A DNA stretch of 64,000 bases from Stenopsyche tienmushanensis (GCA_008973525.1 WACJ01000265.1:372001-436000), one strand, 5' to 3'. Positions 22,915 through 34,994 are shown, counted from the first letter of the stretch. Numbers and translations are program-made. Notes: generated by a model not told the origin, from the sequence alone.

Positions 22915-25190
22915 TCGTTGCTTATTTTCTGCACTTCTAAATCATTGCTGTTGGACAACTTATCGGATTCTATTTAAATATTGCTAAAAAGTCTAATCAA
23001 TGGCTTGGATGCCAATGCAATGAGCTCCCTTTTTAACAAATATTTCATATATTCTGTAGAGGGAGGAACTTTCCCCGTTTCTAAATATAATATTAACACT
23101 CAGGGACCTGCGGCAACGCAGAATTATACATAAGTGATTAACACCGGGCCCACTGAACTGAATACAAGGTAAAGAAATAATTTATTTAAAAAATTAGATT
23201 AGATTTTAATGTATTAAAGTATAAATATTTCATTTTTGTTTGACTTTTGGATGAATATATGAGTCCTTATCTATGAATGACCCTAATTTTCAGAAGTTTA
23301 GTAACAATAAATGCTTTGTTTGTTTTATTTTAAGTGTGTAATATACAATATACTCTTGAAGCATTTCATTCAAACTTGTTCACAGTTTAGAAGTTGCTTT
23401 ACGTGATAAACACATCCAACGCAGCATCGTATAAAATAATTTCCAAAGACTTCTACAATATTCTATTTGAGAAATTAATAAAACAATATCTATTTATGTT
23501 GCTTTTTCAGAGGAAAATATAAATCAATCGTCGTTTTTTCAGCTTGTTAGGTTTACTTATTAACCAAATGTTTTAAATACTTGTGCAATATACTATACGC
23601 TTTATAACACTTTTTATTTTACTAAATTAGCATTAATACAAAACAAGTTACGACCATTTTTGTGAAAGCCGCGCGGAATAAAAAATCACCCGAAATATGC
23701 GGGATTCTGTGCTATCACTCGCCCATTCTCAGCGGAGGCTTGAGTGTTATTACGTACAATATTATCCGATTAATTTTGTAAACATTCGAATTTATGAATA
23801 CCGCAAAAAGGGCAAATATATTTAAACATTCGATTGGGAACCCTAACCAAGTGCTTATTATTTACTAGTGAGCGTTCAACCTTTCATGATGGGCTGTGGG
23901 AATTTTTTCACGTTACATTTATGAAAGATGATGTAATCCAGAGGAGATTGAAATATTCAGTAACTGTTTTAACGTACTTAAATTAGATATGGAAAAACGA
24001 TTTGAAGTTATTTTGAATTTGGTGGTGTATGAATGAATAAAAAATCTTTTTACCGCAAACATTGAAACTGATACAACTTTCCAAGAAGATCTATTAAAAA
24101 TTAGATATGAAAACCTTTGGCAAAATAAAAAAAATGCCTCCATTATATCCAAATCCACCGTCTTCATTGGGCAAGTCATATGGCGGGGATGCCGAGACCT
24201 TCGTTTGTTGCTTTGCGAACATTGAAACAAAACAAATATTTATTTTTGTAACATCAGCCTCAAGGTTCTCATTAATAACTGGTTAAATATAATTTCAAAA
24301 GATTATAATTTTAGATATGCAAAGTATAAAAAAAAGATACATTTAAATACATTTTTTACTTCCAGTCAAAAAAAATTGCAGTTGTATTAAGTTACTTTGG
24401 AATAGGATAGATAATTGTATTACTTACAAAGATATAAAAGTGGGTGATAGGAATAAAAACATAAAACATCAATTTTCTGATACTTTAATTCATGTTTCTG
24501 GTAGTTCATTCTTTTCAACGTGTACTGTTCCTTTGTAATATGATCAATATAAAAAAAAATATCCTTAAAGCCAAGAGGAAAACGGATTGAGATATATTAT
24601 TGCACCGCAATATTCACAAGAATATTACTCACATATTTATGAGAAAAGAGGCTAAATTTTTTTAAAACGGATAACAAAATTAGCTTGAAACAGGCGGGGA
24701 TTTATTATTATTAATATAAACGAAATTTTAAAATGTAATTATTTGTATTATTCATACCACATCCTGCAAATCATACAAATAGTCTGTATAAATAAATAGA
24801 AAAATTATTTATATTTTACAAGATATTATTTCTTGTAATAGTATAGTTTCCATTTTAAATATTTAAATGAAATATAACAGCTTATACGTTTAAAATAAAA
24901 AGAAAAGCGTTCATCATAACTTTGTTTATTGAGTTAATGAAAAGCTTAAAAAAATAAATATGAGCAAACTTTCATAATAAAATGATTTAATTATATAAAT
25001 GTAATTTTACGAAAAAAATATTTTTTAAGCATTGATATTGATCATGTCTTTTATATATATAGGGAAAAAAATAATATTATGACAACTAATTTTAAAAGTG
25101 TTTACTCGTCGAATATTCGTTGTATTGTTGCGAGTATGGTCTGAATACGAATTGTTTGAGCCGTAAAAGGGTGTGAAAAAATAAGGGTTG
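22915..25190. other. Intergenic DNA between UTP20 and the inaE region
   Basis: TTAACACTCAGGGACC at 23093 and TTAACACCGGGCCC at 23148 look like piggyBac-type ends but have no partners. A plus-strand stretch at 24075-24200 (FQEDLLKIRYENLW) faintly recalls hAT C-termini; not called. Confidence 0.35.
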
Positions 25191-25228
25191 AAGAAGAAGA
25201 AGATGAAGATAGCATTTATAGCGGTTGC

Positions 25229-25270
25229 TTTCAGTCGTCCGGCGGTCGCCGGGTAGTGTGTACGTGTGTG
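25229..25270 (+). promoter_or_regulatory. Candidate core promoter (TCAGTC initiator) 4.6 kb upstream of the inaE exon
   Basis: TCAGTC at 25231-25236 matches the arthropod initiator, and GTACGTG about 27 bases past the initiator A fits the downstream promoter element with one mismatch. It sits in a GC-richer patch (about 25195-25300) within AT-rich DNA. It could start a 5' non-coding exon of the downstream lipase gene; no transcript evidence is available. Confidence 0.3.
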
Positions 25271-25639
25271 GTGTCGGAAATTTTGTTGTGTTTATTACGC
25301 TGAGTATAAACACATGTCACTCGATCGATCAATAACAAAAGGCTTCTGTGTGTATTATTTTGTAAATAAATCATAAATACAGTGTCATTTTAATTCATAA
25401 CAATATAAAGCGCGCTCTCTCTGATATCAAAGAATACACATTACGCACTGATCGATTGCGAATCGTATTTTGTGTAAAAAAAATAAACATGCCTGTATTT
25501 TGATTGCTCAGGACCGAAGTGTGTTTGATTTATGAATAAATCTTTTGACATTTGCGACGGCTTGAACAATTAGATCTTTTGTAGCGACGTGTTGAAAGCC
25601 GCGATACAATGCGCGAGGTACATTTCGCTCCTATTTTAT

Positions 25640-26745
25640 GTTTTGGAACCCCCAAATAATTTCATCCCCGTTCTGCCAAGATTCGCGCGTATAAATTATG
25701 CTATTTAAACGAACAATTTCAAACAAAAATAATATTTTTTTAATGCATTATTAATTCAAAAATTGTCTTATATGCATAAAGATCTTATATTCATCTTATA
25801 GTCATAATGTGCAATTAAATGTCCATAATTGTCAAGAGAATAATTGCAATACGATGTACTTCATTATATTTAAATAATGTATTTTATCACGTATGTATTC
25901 TTTATCATATGATATTTTAATCGTCTATATGCGATAAAAATCGCGTCGATAAAAATGCACTCTACTTATTTTGAGATCTGTCAAAAATATGTTAATTTGA
26001 TTTGGCATAGTTTAGATATGTTGATTAATTTGAATGTTTTTAGGTTATATAAACAATTTGTAAAATGACGCAATGGCAGCTAAAATATCAACTCTTATTG
26101 ATTGAAGTTCGATGTGGAGATTTAAAAAAAAATCTTCCATCAATCATTTATGACCGTTGGATTTAATATTTTTTAGCTAGATTTAAAACAATGCAGCATT
26201 CCGAGAATGATGTCATGTATTTATCATAATTGAGGCTTAAACGTCATAAATGTTGACCATGATCCATATCGACTTCTCCCCTTTTTTTTTAAAATGTGTA
26301 AACCCATTAGAATTTAAATTATATTATGTTGATACTTCTGCAACGATATTATAATTGATGTCTAGCAATTATTGAATTTTTAAAAGCCTCACTATAAAAT
26401 TTAGATGACTTTTCAGATGTTTTCCATATTTCATTATTCAAAATAATACATTATTTGAAGGCTCGAAATCAGTGGTATTATTTCGATATGTGCTTGAAAG
26501 GTTCGACGTCTTTCTTAAAGGGCCTACGAAGTGTTTGATTTTCGATATTCCAATTTGATTCAATCAAAGAGCACGCGATTGTGCGATTAAGACTGAAATA
26601 TTTTGATCGTCAATTAATGCTATTTTTTAAAAAATATTGTTGCATTGCAAATTTGATGCAATTATATCCTCTTTTAACACTTCAAGACCATGTGTTCAAG
26701 ATCGTATTGAAAAATTGTTAATGGGTAATTTTGCAAGACGAATTT
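25640..26745. other. AT-rich DNA, nothing recognised
   Basis: No coding or repeat signal seen. Confidence 0.45.
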
Positions 26746-26752
26746 ATAAGTA

Positions 26753-26925
26753 CAGTGGAACCTCGATAAACCGTTCCCGCATAATACGTTTTCCCGGATG
26801 GACCGTTCATTTTTTATAGTCCCGTCAAACTATTATTATTTGAAGCTTTCCCGCATTCACCGTTTCCCGCAATTACCGTTTTTTTTTCAGGGTCCCTTGG
26901 AAAACGTAAAATCGAGGTTTCACTG
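26753..26925. mobile_element. 173-bp pogo/Tigger-like MITE
   Basis: Left end CAGTGGAACCTCGATAAACC, right end (reverse complement) CAGTGAAACCTCGATTTTAC, flanked by TA on both sides (26751-26752 and 26926-26927). CAGT-AACCTCGAT ends and TA duplication are typical of pogo/Tigger elements. The interior is built from repeated CCGTTTCCCGCA-like units. No coding sequence. Confidence 0.75.
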
Positions 26926-27415
26926 TACTAAAATTCTGCTTATTTAATTTTATTAATACTTCAAAAGGTTAAAGGGTACTAATCTTTCTTAATTATCTAT
27001 CTTGAAGGTAACGAATTGCTGTCCACTGGGATTGCTTTGGAACAAGAAACACTTCCGTTAGTTTCTCAGTTGAAAGTACTCGTCATGACATAATACGTCT
27101 TTCATGTACTTATATTATTAAATATGAAATTATATATCAAAGATAAATTTACGATTGGAATGCATTCATAGATCCTAAATGATCTAAATTTTATCCAACA
27201 ATCATTACACAATTTTGGAATATTAATCAAAAACTTAAATCAATAATCCAAAGCATACATCAGCTAATTTGTGATAGTATTCTTCTACTTCTTGCTATTC
27301 TTTTATTTACTTAAACCTTAATTGTTGGGGTAATACTAGTGGAGGTAATGCTTATCTAAGAACTGCTCATTTAGGCCAAAGCAAATCACGAAAGCTTGCA
27401 ATATATTCGAATTTG

Positions 27416-27996
27416 TAGAGCCGTAACGAGGGTATGAAGCGCCCGTGGCAAGTATCTAACTTGCGCCCCCCCCCCCACGATTTTTTTTTAAAAAGTTTAA
27501 TAAATGCAATATATTAATTATTATTAAAATATATATTTTAAAACAATACGAAGATCCTATACATAAGAGAAGAAGTCTCAAACCCTGAAATTAATATCCA
27601 TGTCCGCAAGTCTGGACTCGTTCGCGATCTCATTTGGTGCGAGCCACCTATGTAAGTTAGCCTCTGAGGAAGCTTCCATGATCGTACAAATCATAGAAGC
27701 CGCAGAAAGCCCTAAAAGAGGACGGAGTGGCCACAAGATCTGTGTGTCTAATCGGTCAGCTTTTCGGACCGCTTACATGACGAATGAGCGCCCCTGGGTC
27801 GGCCCAATGTTTGAGGAATAACGAAGAATAGAGGGATTAGACAATTTAATACATACTATAAAATCGAACAGAGTCAATCAGTGTTGATTTACGCAAAGTA
27901 GAACTCTCGACCGGGTCGGTATTCCGCGTTTTGCGCCCCAAGCCTATTTGTGACCGTGGCGGGCGCCTGCTTTGCCACCCCTTTGTTACAGCCCTG
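27416..27996 (+). mobile_element. hAT-type non-autonomous element, family A copy 3, with perfect target duplication
   Basis: 581 bp between perfect 8-bp duplications cgaatttg (27408-27415 and 27997-28004). Ends TAGAGCCGTAACGAGGG and, reverse-complemented, CAGGGCTGTAACAAAGGGG. Contains an 11-C run (27466-27476), the hairpin at 27753-27771, and the conserved GAGGGATTAGACAATTTA and GTGGCGGGCGCCTGCTTTGC blocks. No transposase; must have been moved in trans. Confidence 0.85.
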
Positions 27997-28279
27997 CGAA
28001 TTTGTAAGAAGTAGGCTATATGACAAAATATGGATGGCGTCATCTTTTTGAATCAGACTGTAAAACAATCATCCCTTTTGTATTGCTGGAAAATGCATAA
28101 ACACCAATTGCATATAATAACTGATCGTATATCGCCAAACTTGGTTATAACGAGCATACATTTTTGCAAAAATTCATTCAACATGCTCATTATGAATTTA
28201 ATCATTTTAATCTTGTGCGTTCGCTCGTTATAACCGTAATATCGCCTCAACCGCGCTCGTTCATAATGAATTTGATGCC

Positions 28280-28345
28280 AGGGGTTCTTAAACTAAAGTA
28301 ATCCGTGGACCTCCTCTGAAGAAACATTTTTATGCGGATCCCATC
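28280..28345 (+). mobile_element. Possible hAT end
   Basis: CAGGGGTTCTTAAACT...GTAATCCGTGGACC resembles the CAG-GGTTCT-AA(A/C)CT...GTGGACC end of a widespread hAT group. The matching end was not found. Confidence 0.35.
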
Positions 28346-28349
28346 TCAA

Positions 28350-29690
28350 ACCTAGACATTTTAAGTTTTCAAATTCTAACCTTCGGCCCTCGATATGCGC
28401 GGTTACCTATTATGATTTTACTATTACGCGACATGTTGGCTGAGAGAATTTTAGTTTTTCAATCGAATGTTGCTATTTCAACCACGATTTCATTTAATGG
28501 CCTATGATTTATACTTCTATATCAAATTAAAGTTTATAGACTTTGAATATCCATTTTTTTTAAATGTAACGATGAATCGTATATGAGAAAAAGCATATTT
28601 TTACATATTGTTGGATGTAAAAATGTATCGTATTTATCATGAATGTGAGATATTTACATTTAAAATATCTATTTTCAAATATTCCTCGTGCGATTGCTCG
28701 CTATATCCGTGATTTTATCATGACCGTGCTCGTTAAGACCGAATGCAGTATATGGAGATTTAATGTAGTAATGTTGTAAAAATCCCATTATTACAACTTT
28801 ACTACAACTCGACTCTGTATAGTAAATACACCATAGTAAAGGAAAGGTTAAACAGGTTGCAGCAGGGAATTTTCTCACCATTCTTAAAATAACTTCTAAA
28901 TAAATAAGGTAGTTTCCCTGCCGCACGTATTTGTCTGAGTATAAATCTCGTACATAAATCGTGTTCTTGAAACGTTTCGATTCAATCGTGCGATTGTATT
29001 GTAATTCAAAAATGTTATTTAATTCAAATTTACTCAACGTATAATCAAATTCTATTCGATCAGATTGAGGCATAATTTTGGGTTACCTGCAATAAATTGG
29101 CTAGCCAGCGATCGTCGATTAGGGTTGACCTGGATTTTTGTGACAATTTCCGGAGCAATCGATTAGGAAGCCCAGTGTGTATCAAATCCTTCTAAATCCG
29201 ACTAGTTTAGTTTCGAACTAAAATAATGGATTTACGAGACACTCGATGGAATAGATGGCAGTCCGAAGGCGCGTAATTAGAAAATCGTAAATATCGAAGC
29301 ATTTAGCTCAATTCCGAACTCGCTTGTTAAGCATTTTCGGAAAGTTCTATCATGGGAATACGAAATTCAACTGTAGGAAATGTTTAGTAAAATAAAATAA
29401 TACGTTTTGGGTCATGTTCCCAAAAGTAATATTGTCTAGGGAGTCGTTCTACTTCTTGTCTGTTACAAGTCTTCTTCTTGTACTGTTCGTCTGGGATCGA
29501 ACCTCTATTAAAAGTGTGTCAAGACCCTATTCGATTAAATATTAAGTTACATCCATTTTCATACAGCAACTAGGAATGAGAGATCAATTGGTTTATCTTC
29601 TTCGATAGCAATTGACTTATTGTACTGAGAGAGTTGATTGTGGTTGATTGGGAAAGTGATTGTTCAAGACATTCGAGCATAGAACACGTT
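28350..29690. other. DNA upstream of the inaE exon, nothing firm
   Basis: A 132-codon minus-strand open frame (28675-29073) has no recognisable motif. The words TATAGTAAATACA(T)CA...GG(A)AAGG(G)TTAA near 28817 recur near 35438. Confidence 0.35.
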
Positions 29691-29860
29691 TTTCTTTTCA
29701 AATTAAAAGTGGGACGAGGGAAAAACTCATAAATTCAGTATATGTGTATTTTGTGATGCTCTGGAATAGGGCACGGTGACTAGATGTGTCTGTGTACGCT
29801 TCACCCATTATGAAGATGTCGGAGGATGGATAGAAGAACTGATGTAGGAGTAGAGTAAAG

Positions 29861-29955
29861 ATGCCGGGGCTGGTGGTGTTGGGAAGGCGCTGGGCAGTCG
29901 GCTCTGATGATCTGGTCGTGCCCGGCGCCATCCTATTCACCCTGCATTTCCTTTG
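29861..29955 (+). CDS. inaE: First coding exon of a DAGL-alpha/inaE-type diacylglycerol lipase (partial gene)
   Basis: The 95-nt exon reads MPGLVVLGRRWAVGSDD followed by LVVPGAILFTLHFL and a split tryptophan codon, then the donor G|GTGAGTAAA. This is the signature N-terminus of sn-1-specific diacylglycerol lipases (human DAGLA also starts MPG-VV, then RRW-VGSDDLV-P and ends this exon at a Trp), just ahead of the first membrane segment. The family makes the endocannabinoid 2-arachidonoylglycerol from diacylglycerol at the plasma membrane; in Drosophila the gene inaE acts in phototransduction. The start has a good context (A at -3). The GRRWA wording resembles DAGLB, but VGSDDLV and LF-LH favour the alpha type. 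The remaining exons, including the Ser/Asp/His lipase core, were not found up to 64000, so the first intron is probably longer than 34 kb. The exon is GC-rich compared with its surroundings. Confidence 0.87.
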
Positions 29956-30062
29956 GTGAGTAAATTCTTTTTTTTTTCAAATTTATTTTCAGGGCATCAA
30001 AGTCAATCAAATGAAAAAGTGTGCAAGAAGTGAAGCTTCTTAGTGCCTAGGAGGAAAAGTTG

Positions 30063-30215
30063 GTTTGTGTAATATATAATAAAATAGGCTTGCTACTGGT
30101 GTAGTACTTGCTTTATGCTATGTAGAGACACACACATACACAGTAGAGGCGGTGAGTAGCGTCTTTATGATGCGACGGGCACGAAGATGATACAAACGAT
30201 TATCCATCTCTTTCC
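30063..30215 (+). repeat. Repeat family C, third copy
   Basis: GTTTGTGTAATATATAATAA, TAGGCTTGCTACTGG, TATGCTATGTAGAGACACACA, CGACGGGCACG and CCATCTCTTTCC keep the block order of the 4.26-4.54 kb copies. Two GGAGTCGGAGAA motifs follow at 30233-30320. Confidence 0.55.
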
Positions 30216-30807
30216 GATCAACTGCCGCTTGGAGTCGGAGAAAAAGAAGCATCCAGTATGCGATCCAAAAACTACAAACAATTCTTCCTCATATACCTCT
30301 CTTCTGGAGTCGGAGAAGGGGAAGCGTTTCACTTTTCGCAACGTTCAGACCAATTTGTTCCACCGCACCCATGCAAGGTTTGTTTCAAAAAAATGGATGA
30401 TCATTTGGTTACATTAGGCTTTATCGGTGACGCATATTATAAATACGCACTGTATTGTACATATAAAAAATTACAATATTTATCATCGGACTTTGATCAT
30501 CAGCAGAATAATGAATATTTTTTTATTCAGATGGAAATGGATAGATTGTCCAATTAACAATGATGCTAACCGTCGCTATATGATCATAGTTATCTTCATT
30601 TTTGTCTTTCGCTTGTTATATATTCATTTTTGTAAGGTGCCATATCTGTTATTGGATGTAGACGATCTCCACAGAGGACGTAATGCTGGGTTTTCCCATT
30701 GTCTTCCATACATAGTTAAGTTAATCCTTTCAAATCGGAGAACATACATGCTAAGCTCTAATGTAAATCCATTTTTCAGTCAGCTCCGCCGCAGCGTGTA
30801 ACAAGCT

Positions 30808-31417
30808 TGACAATGAACCAAGCTCAATAAATGAACCTTATAACAATATTGATAGCACACAATATTCCTTCATTTATCAATGTTCAACTTGCATGGTATC
30901 TGTTTTCTTTTGTTCAGCTATTTTTGCCTATTAATATGTTGCGAAAATAAAAGGACAGAGTTACCTGCTAGTTTACTTCTGAAGGAGTAGATTTTGCAAA
31001 GGAGTGATGATACTCGGTTAATGACACCACTCCAGAACAGTCGAAGGGGAATAACTAAATTGGTCAACGATAATGATGATGCGAGTACCTCAATTATCAA
31101 AACAAATACCTGCTCTCAAGACAACACGAACGAAAGTCGCCTTATCTTTGTTGAAAGAGCTTAATAGCTTATCCGACGATAGCGATTTCAGTTAATTATA
31201 CCTACATTTTATTTATGGTTAAAAGATTCTTTAGCAAATGCGATTTTTTGTTAAATAGTAAGTATGAACGTTTATGAGTTTCTATTAAAAAAAAAATATG
31301 TTGAGAATGTTTAGGCGTGTAGGGGTACCTTTACGGCACGACTTTGCCATCGATACACGAATGTATGATGAGACGGAAGACACCCGTCTCAGTCTCACGA
31401 TTTCCGATCCGATAGGG
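30808..31417 (-). mobile_element. Repeat family F copy 2 (inverted relative to copy in UTP20 intron 8)
   Basis: Reverse complement starts CCCTATCGGATCGGAAATCG next to TTAA (31418-31421) and runs in parallel with 19483-20103: CGGCACGAC, GGTACC, CTTTCGTTCGTGTTGTCTTG, GAGCAGGTATTTGTTTTGAT, CTCCTTCAGAAGTAAACT, ATTGTGTGCTATCAA, CTCAATAAATGA on the plus strand. No coding sequence. Confidence 0.65.
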
Positions 31418-32139
31418 TTAATATAAGGATTGTTTGAATTTGTCAAGATTTTTTTAAATGCATTCTATAAATTTGGATATGTATTTGTATTATTCCATAA
31501 ATATTCATTAGTAAAAAATACTAACAAATAATAGCAAGGGTTTTTGTAATATTGCTATTGACATTTAAATTTTGCGCCAAATCTAGTGTTAATTGATCAA
31601 TGAGTGATTATCAAAAATAGCATTATTTTTAAACGATGTTTTAATTATTGTTGCAAATCCAGTCATTCGAAGACGAATATATTAATCAAATCTTAATCTT
31701 TTCAGATCCAGATCCCTTTCACTGTCTCAAATATGTTGGTTGATTAAAAAACACCACAATCTGGATCTTCTTATACATTACAGTCCGTCTTTCTTCGTTC
31801 ATCAACAAAATTAATAGTTCAACAGCTTTGTTCTTCATCTTCTAATCTAGATGCGGATATTGAATTGGTTACAGTTGTATCGTTCGTGTGATCATTGACA
31901 GTTGTTTTTTACGTTTGTATCTTGGCGATGTGCCCAAAACAATCAATTTCTTCCGGCGTTTTAGTCCTCTACATACAAATGCATCGTGTGGCGCATGCAA
32001 ATAGAAGAGAGTCTTTCTTTGTTATTTGTAATATATTGCATTTGTCTGCGTCCCTCGTTGTCTTCCCTTTGAAATGTCTTCGTTCCCATAAGGTCGTGGA
32101 GAACGATTTTTCTAATATTTGGTTTCAGATCTCATTATA

Positions 32140-32864
32140 TTAGGGGGGACCGGAAAATAATCAAAAATATTTGTAATGAAGCATAAAAACTCAAAATCAC
32201 TTTTTGTTACCGTCGGCTCATTTTTCAATCCCATTTTTAAATAAAATGTTAAGTCATTGAATCTTTGAATTTTTTGATATCCAATTGTTTAAAAGGTTTA
32301 AGAAGAACTGGGACAAAATTGATCAAAGTGATTATAAAACATTAATTTATGATACAACGTCCTCAAAAATCATAGAAAATGTTACTGCAGACAGGATTTA
32401 TTTTGCTCAAACAACAACTTCAAGTGTATCAACCTCGAGATGACTACGAAGAGTTACTGAATCTTTATATCATTTACTTGGGAGGAATTACTGAAAAAGG
32501 AGTTTCATTTAGAAGGTTTGATAGTCTTCACTGTGCTAAATGAATGGCTAAAGCTATGTTTTACTTGATTTTTTTTTTAAATTTAAACATCGGTTTAAAC
32601 TGACGAAAAATGAAATGAAAACAGTGAAAGTCATACTATATATAAAATACTAGTTTCAAGCCCCTGTCGGATATTCAACACAAAGAAACGACTAATTAAT
32701 AATTAAAAGATCTGGTATCCTTTGAAAATATAAACCGAACAATGACCAAAGTTGCCATGAAAACAATACTGGACCATTTATGGTACTTGTCGGAAGAGTT
32801 AATAACTTTTTCATTTTTTGACGATGAACTTTCAAATTTTTGACCTAAATAAGGACCACCCTAA
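32140..32864 (+). mobile_element. DNA element with TAGGGTGGTCC-like ends and a conserved orphan transposon-protein relic
   Basis: Left end TATTAGGGGGGACCGG, right end (reverse complement) GATTAGGGTGGTCCTTA. Inside, 32430-32543 reads QPRDDYEELLNLYIIYLGG, then ITEKGVSFRRFDSLHCAK, a stop and MAKAMFYL. A motif of the type PRDDY-E-LEL---FLGG...F--PGA-H-ARWM-K--YSLK is one I know from uncharacterised transposon-like proteins of aphids and Hydra. Decayed by stops. Confidence 0.5.
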
Positions 32865-32869
32865 TCTGC

Positions 32870-34700
32870 ACACAAGAGAAATGCACAGTTTGTAATGCGA
32901 TTAGTGACAATTCATTTTGAGCCTAAATTTCTTGTATATTTAATTTACCAATACGATAAACTTGTTCCAGAACTGTTGACTATGAACAACCAAACTTAAT
33001 TAGAATTCCTCTATTGTTTAATAAGGGTCTGATTCCTTTGTAAGGACTTTCCTATTCTAGCAACGATCATGGTGTTCCTATCGTCATTTAATTTTTTTCA
33101 CCCTTGTTAAGCTTTAAAAACTCCGTACGTGTCTGTTATTTTTCATCATTAGTTTTTATTTATTCTCCAATCGAATAAAAACAGCATGCAATGATACGAA
33201 TTTATCAATTATTGACTTTGATATTGTTTTTAAATATATTTTGTATTGAATAAATATGGCTTAAAGTGCAATATGAATGCACTTTAAATTATGTTAACAT
33301 TGCATTTGTTAAGAAATAATTAAATAGAGTGCTCATTTGAGACTTTTAAAAAAACTGTTAATGTAAGTACAGCTTTAACACGACGACTTTGTGCATCTTT
33401 CTGCATAAATTGGTCTTGCTGAAAATTGCTCTGTTTTATGACTTTTTTATTTTAATTTTATATTCTGTTAATAAAAAATGGCACTTAATGGAATCACATG
33501 AAAAGATTCGACATTGCGGCTTTTATTTCTGAACGACCTTTAGTGTATATTTGCAAATTGAATGGGTTGGAACTATATCTTTCGATCGTCTATCTTTAGC
33601 TCGTGAAAGAATCAGCCCTGACCTCTTTTGTTGAAAATTTTCTTCGGCGACTACCGAAAGACCTTTTTCTGTATGAAATCGATGTGGCGTTTTTGTAATA
33701 TTGAATTAATTAAAAAAGCACCGGAAGCAATAAACCAATGGCCAACGTGGAAAATCTGACATTCCCACATTGTATGGAATCCAAATCTGATTTTTATAAG
33801 GCACTGGCTTTAAAGTAATCAGCAACTTTATGGACCAACAATAAAACACAGTCTTAAATGAAATTTAATCTTTTAGCGGTTTTCATGCTACAACAGTAGC
33901 GAAATTATCCCACGGGGAAATGCTTCGTTATGAGGCCGTGTTTATGGTGGTCGTTAAATACGACGACCCGTACTAATAAATATATTATCAACATTTTAGT
34001 GCTGCTCGAAAACGATGAATTGAGGGGTAGAGCAACGCCGACAGGAGAAGATTTTAATTTTAAAGTCGCGACAAATAGCTCGGTGACATTATCAGAAGTG
34101 GAGGAATGTTTGTCGGGCACGATCTCCATCTGGAAGTCTATAAGGACGAACGGAAGGGGTCTTTCTCCCTGGAGGGAGACTCTTCCCCTTTCTTCCCCCA
34201 GTCGAAGGGAAGAAACCGTGTCCATACTCTTGGGTCAACCAATTCGCTTCGGGTCACGGACAGTTAGTCTGAGCCGAATTGTAGCGGAAACATTTGCAGA
34301 AGACAATTTCATTAATCTTCTAATTTGGGTTTTTACGTATTTGAACGCAGTGGGTGACGACGGAAATTGAAAAAAATGTAATCCGAGCAAGGGATTTAAA
34401 ATATGCTACGTTGGATTGAACACGCCATAGCATAGGGAATTATTAAATTTTTTGGCGAAGTTTTCTTACAAAGCTAAATAGAATTGGCCTTTCTTCTCAT
34501 ACTCGTGGTGCAATGAAAACATTGAACAGATTTCACAAGGCAGATGTTGCGAGCCAAATTAAATTGTTTCACTTCGAACATAAGCTATGACTTCCTCAAA
34601 TAGAATTATATATTACATTATTAACTTGTGTGATAGAATCAAAGCTGATATTCTTATTTATCATTCGGAATAAATTAGTTATAATAATACCAGTTGTTGA
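32870..34700. other. Putative inaE intron DNA with a GC-richer island
   Basis: 33900-34370 is open on both strands for over 100 codons and much less AT-rich than its flanks, but matches no protein family I know. Could be a conserved regulatory block or an unknown element. Confidence 0.3.
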
Positions 34701-34702
34701 GC

Positions 34703-34965
34703 TCATATATCGTTGTAGAAGTAGTATATACAATACAATTTTTGAGTTCTTCTGTTGTAAAAATTCTTCGGATTACAAGCAAAAAATGAAGAATGGCAGT
34801 TTTTTACATCCAAATTTATATTTTTTTGTATCCAAAACTGCTCTAATACGGGAAATAAAAGAAAGTCAGGAGAATAAGGTGAATACAATAGTAACTCCCA
34901 TTCAAAATCTCTATTTTTTTAATGATATTTTTCACTGAATGGAGTCTCGCGTTGTCGTGATTAGG
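34703..34965 (-). pseudogene. Mariner transposase relic (second catalytic region)
   Basis: Minus strand reads NHDNARLHSVKNIIKKIE, then after a frameshift WELLLYSPYSPDFLLFPV. HDNARPH and PYSPDLAP-DF-LF are the second and third catalytic blocks of mariner transposases; the third Asp block is deleted here. Confidence 0.65.
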
Positions 34966-34994
34966 TAATCCAATCACGTGCCAAAATTTCAATC

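Noticed and set aside
23093..23162. Pair of TTAACAC-C-GGG words suggesting piggyBac ends
   Set aside because: Both face the same way and no opposite end lies nearby; TTAA is frequent in AT-rich DNA.
24075..24200. Possible hAT C-terminal scrap (FQEDLLKIRYENLW)
   Set aside because: Similarity rests on a few residues and lacks the usual downstream FW and LL-PF blocks.
29475..29512. tRNA-like B-box (GGTTCGATCCC on the minus strand)
   Set aside because: T-stem pairs only at two positions and no A-box or acceptor stem lies at the right distance; not a tRNA gene.
29698..29940. 80-codon minus-strand open frame
   Set aside because: It is the shadow of the inaE exon, whose plus-strand reading matches a known family and has a donor.
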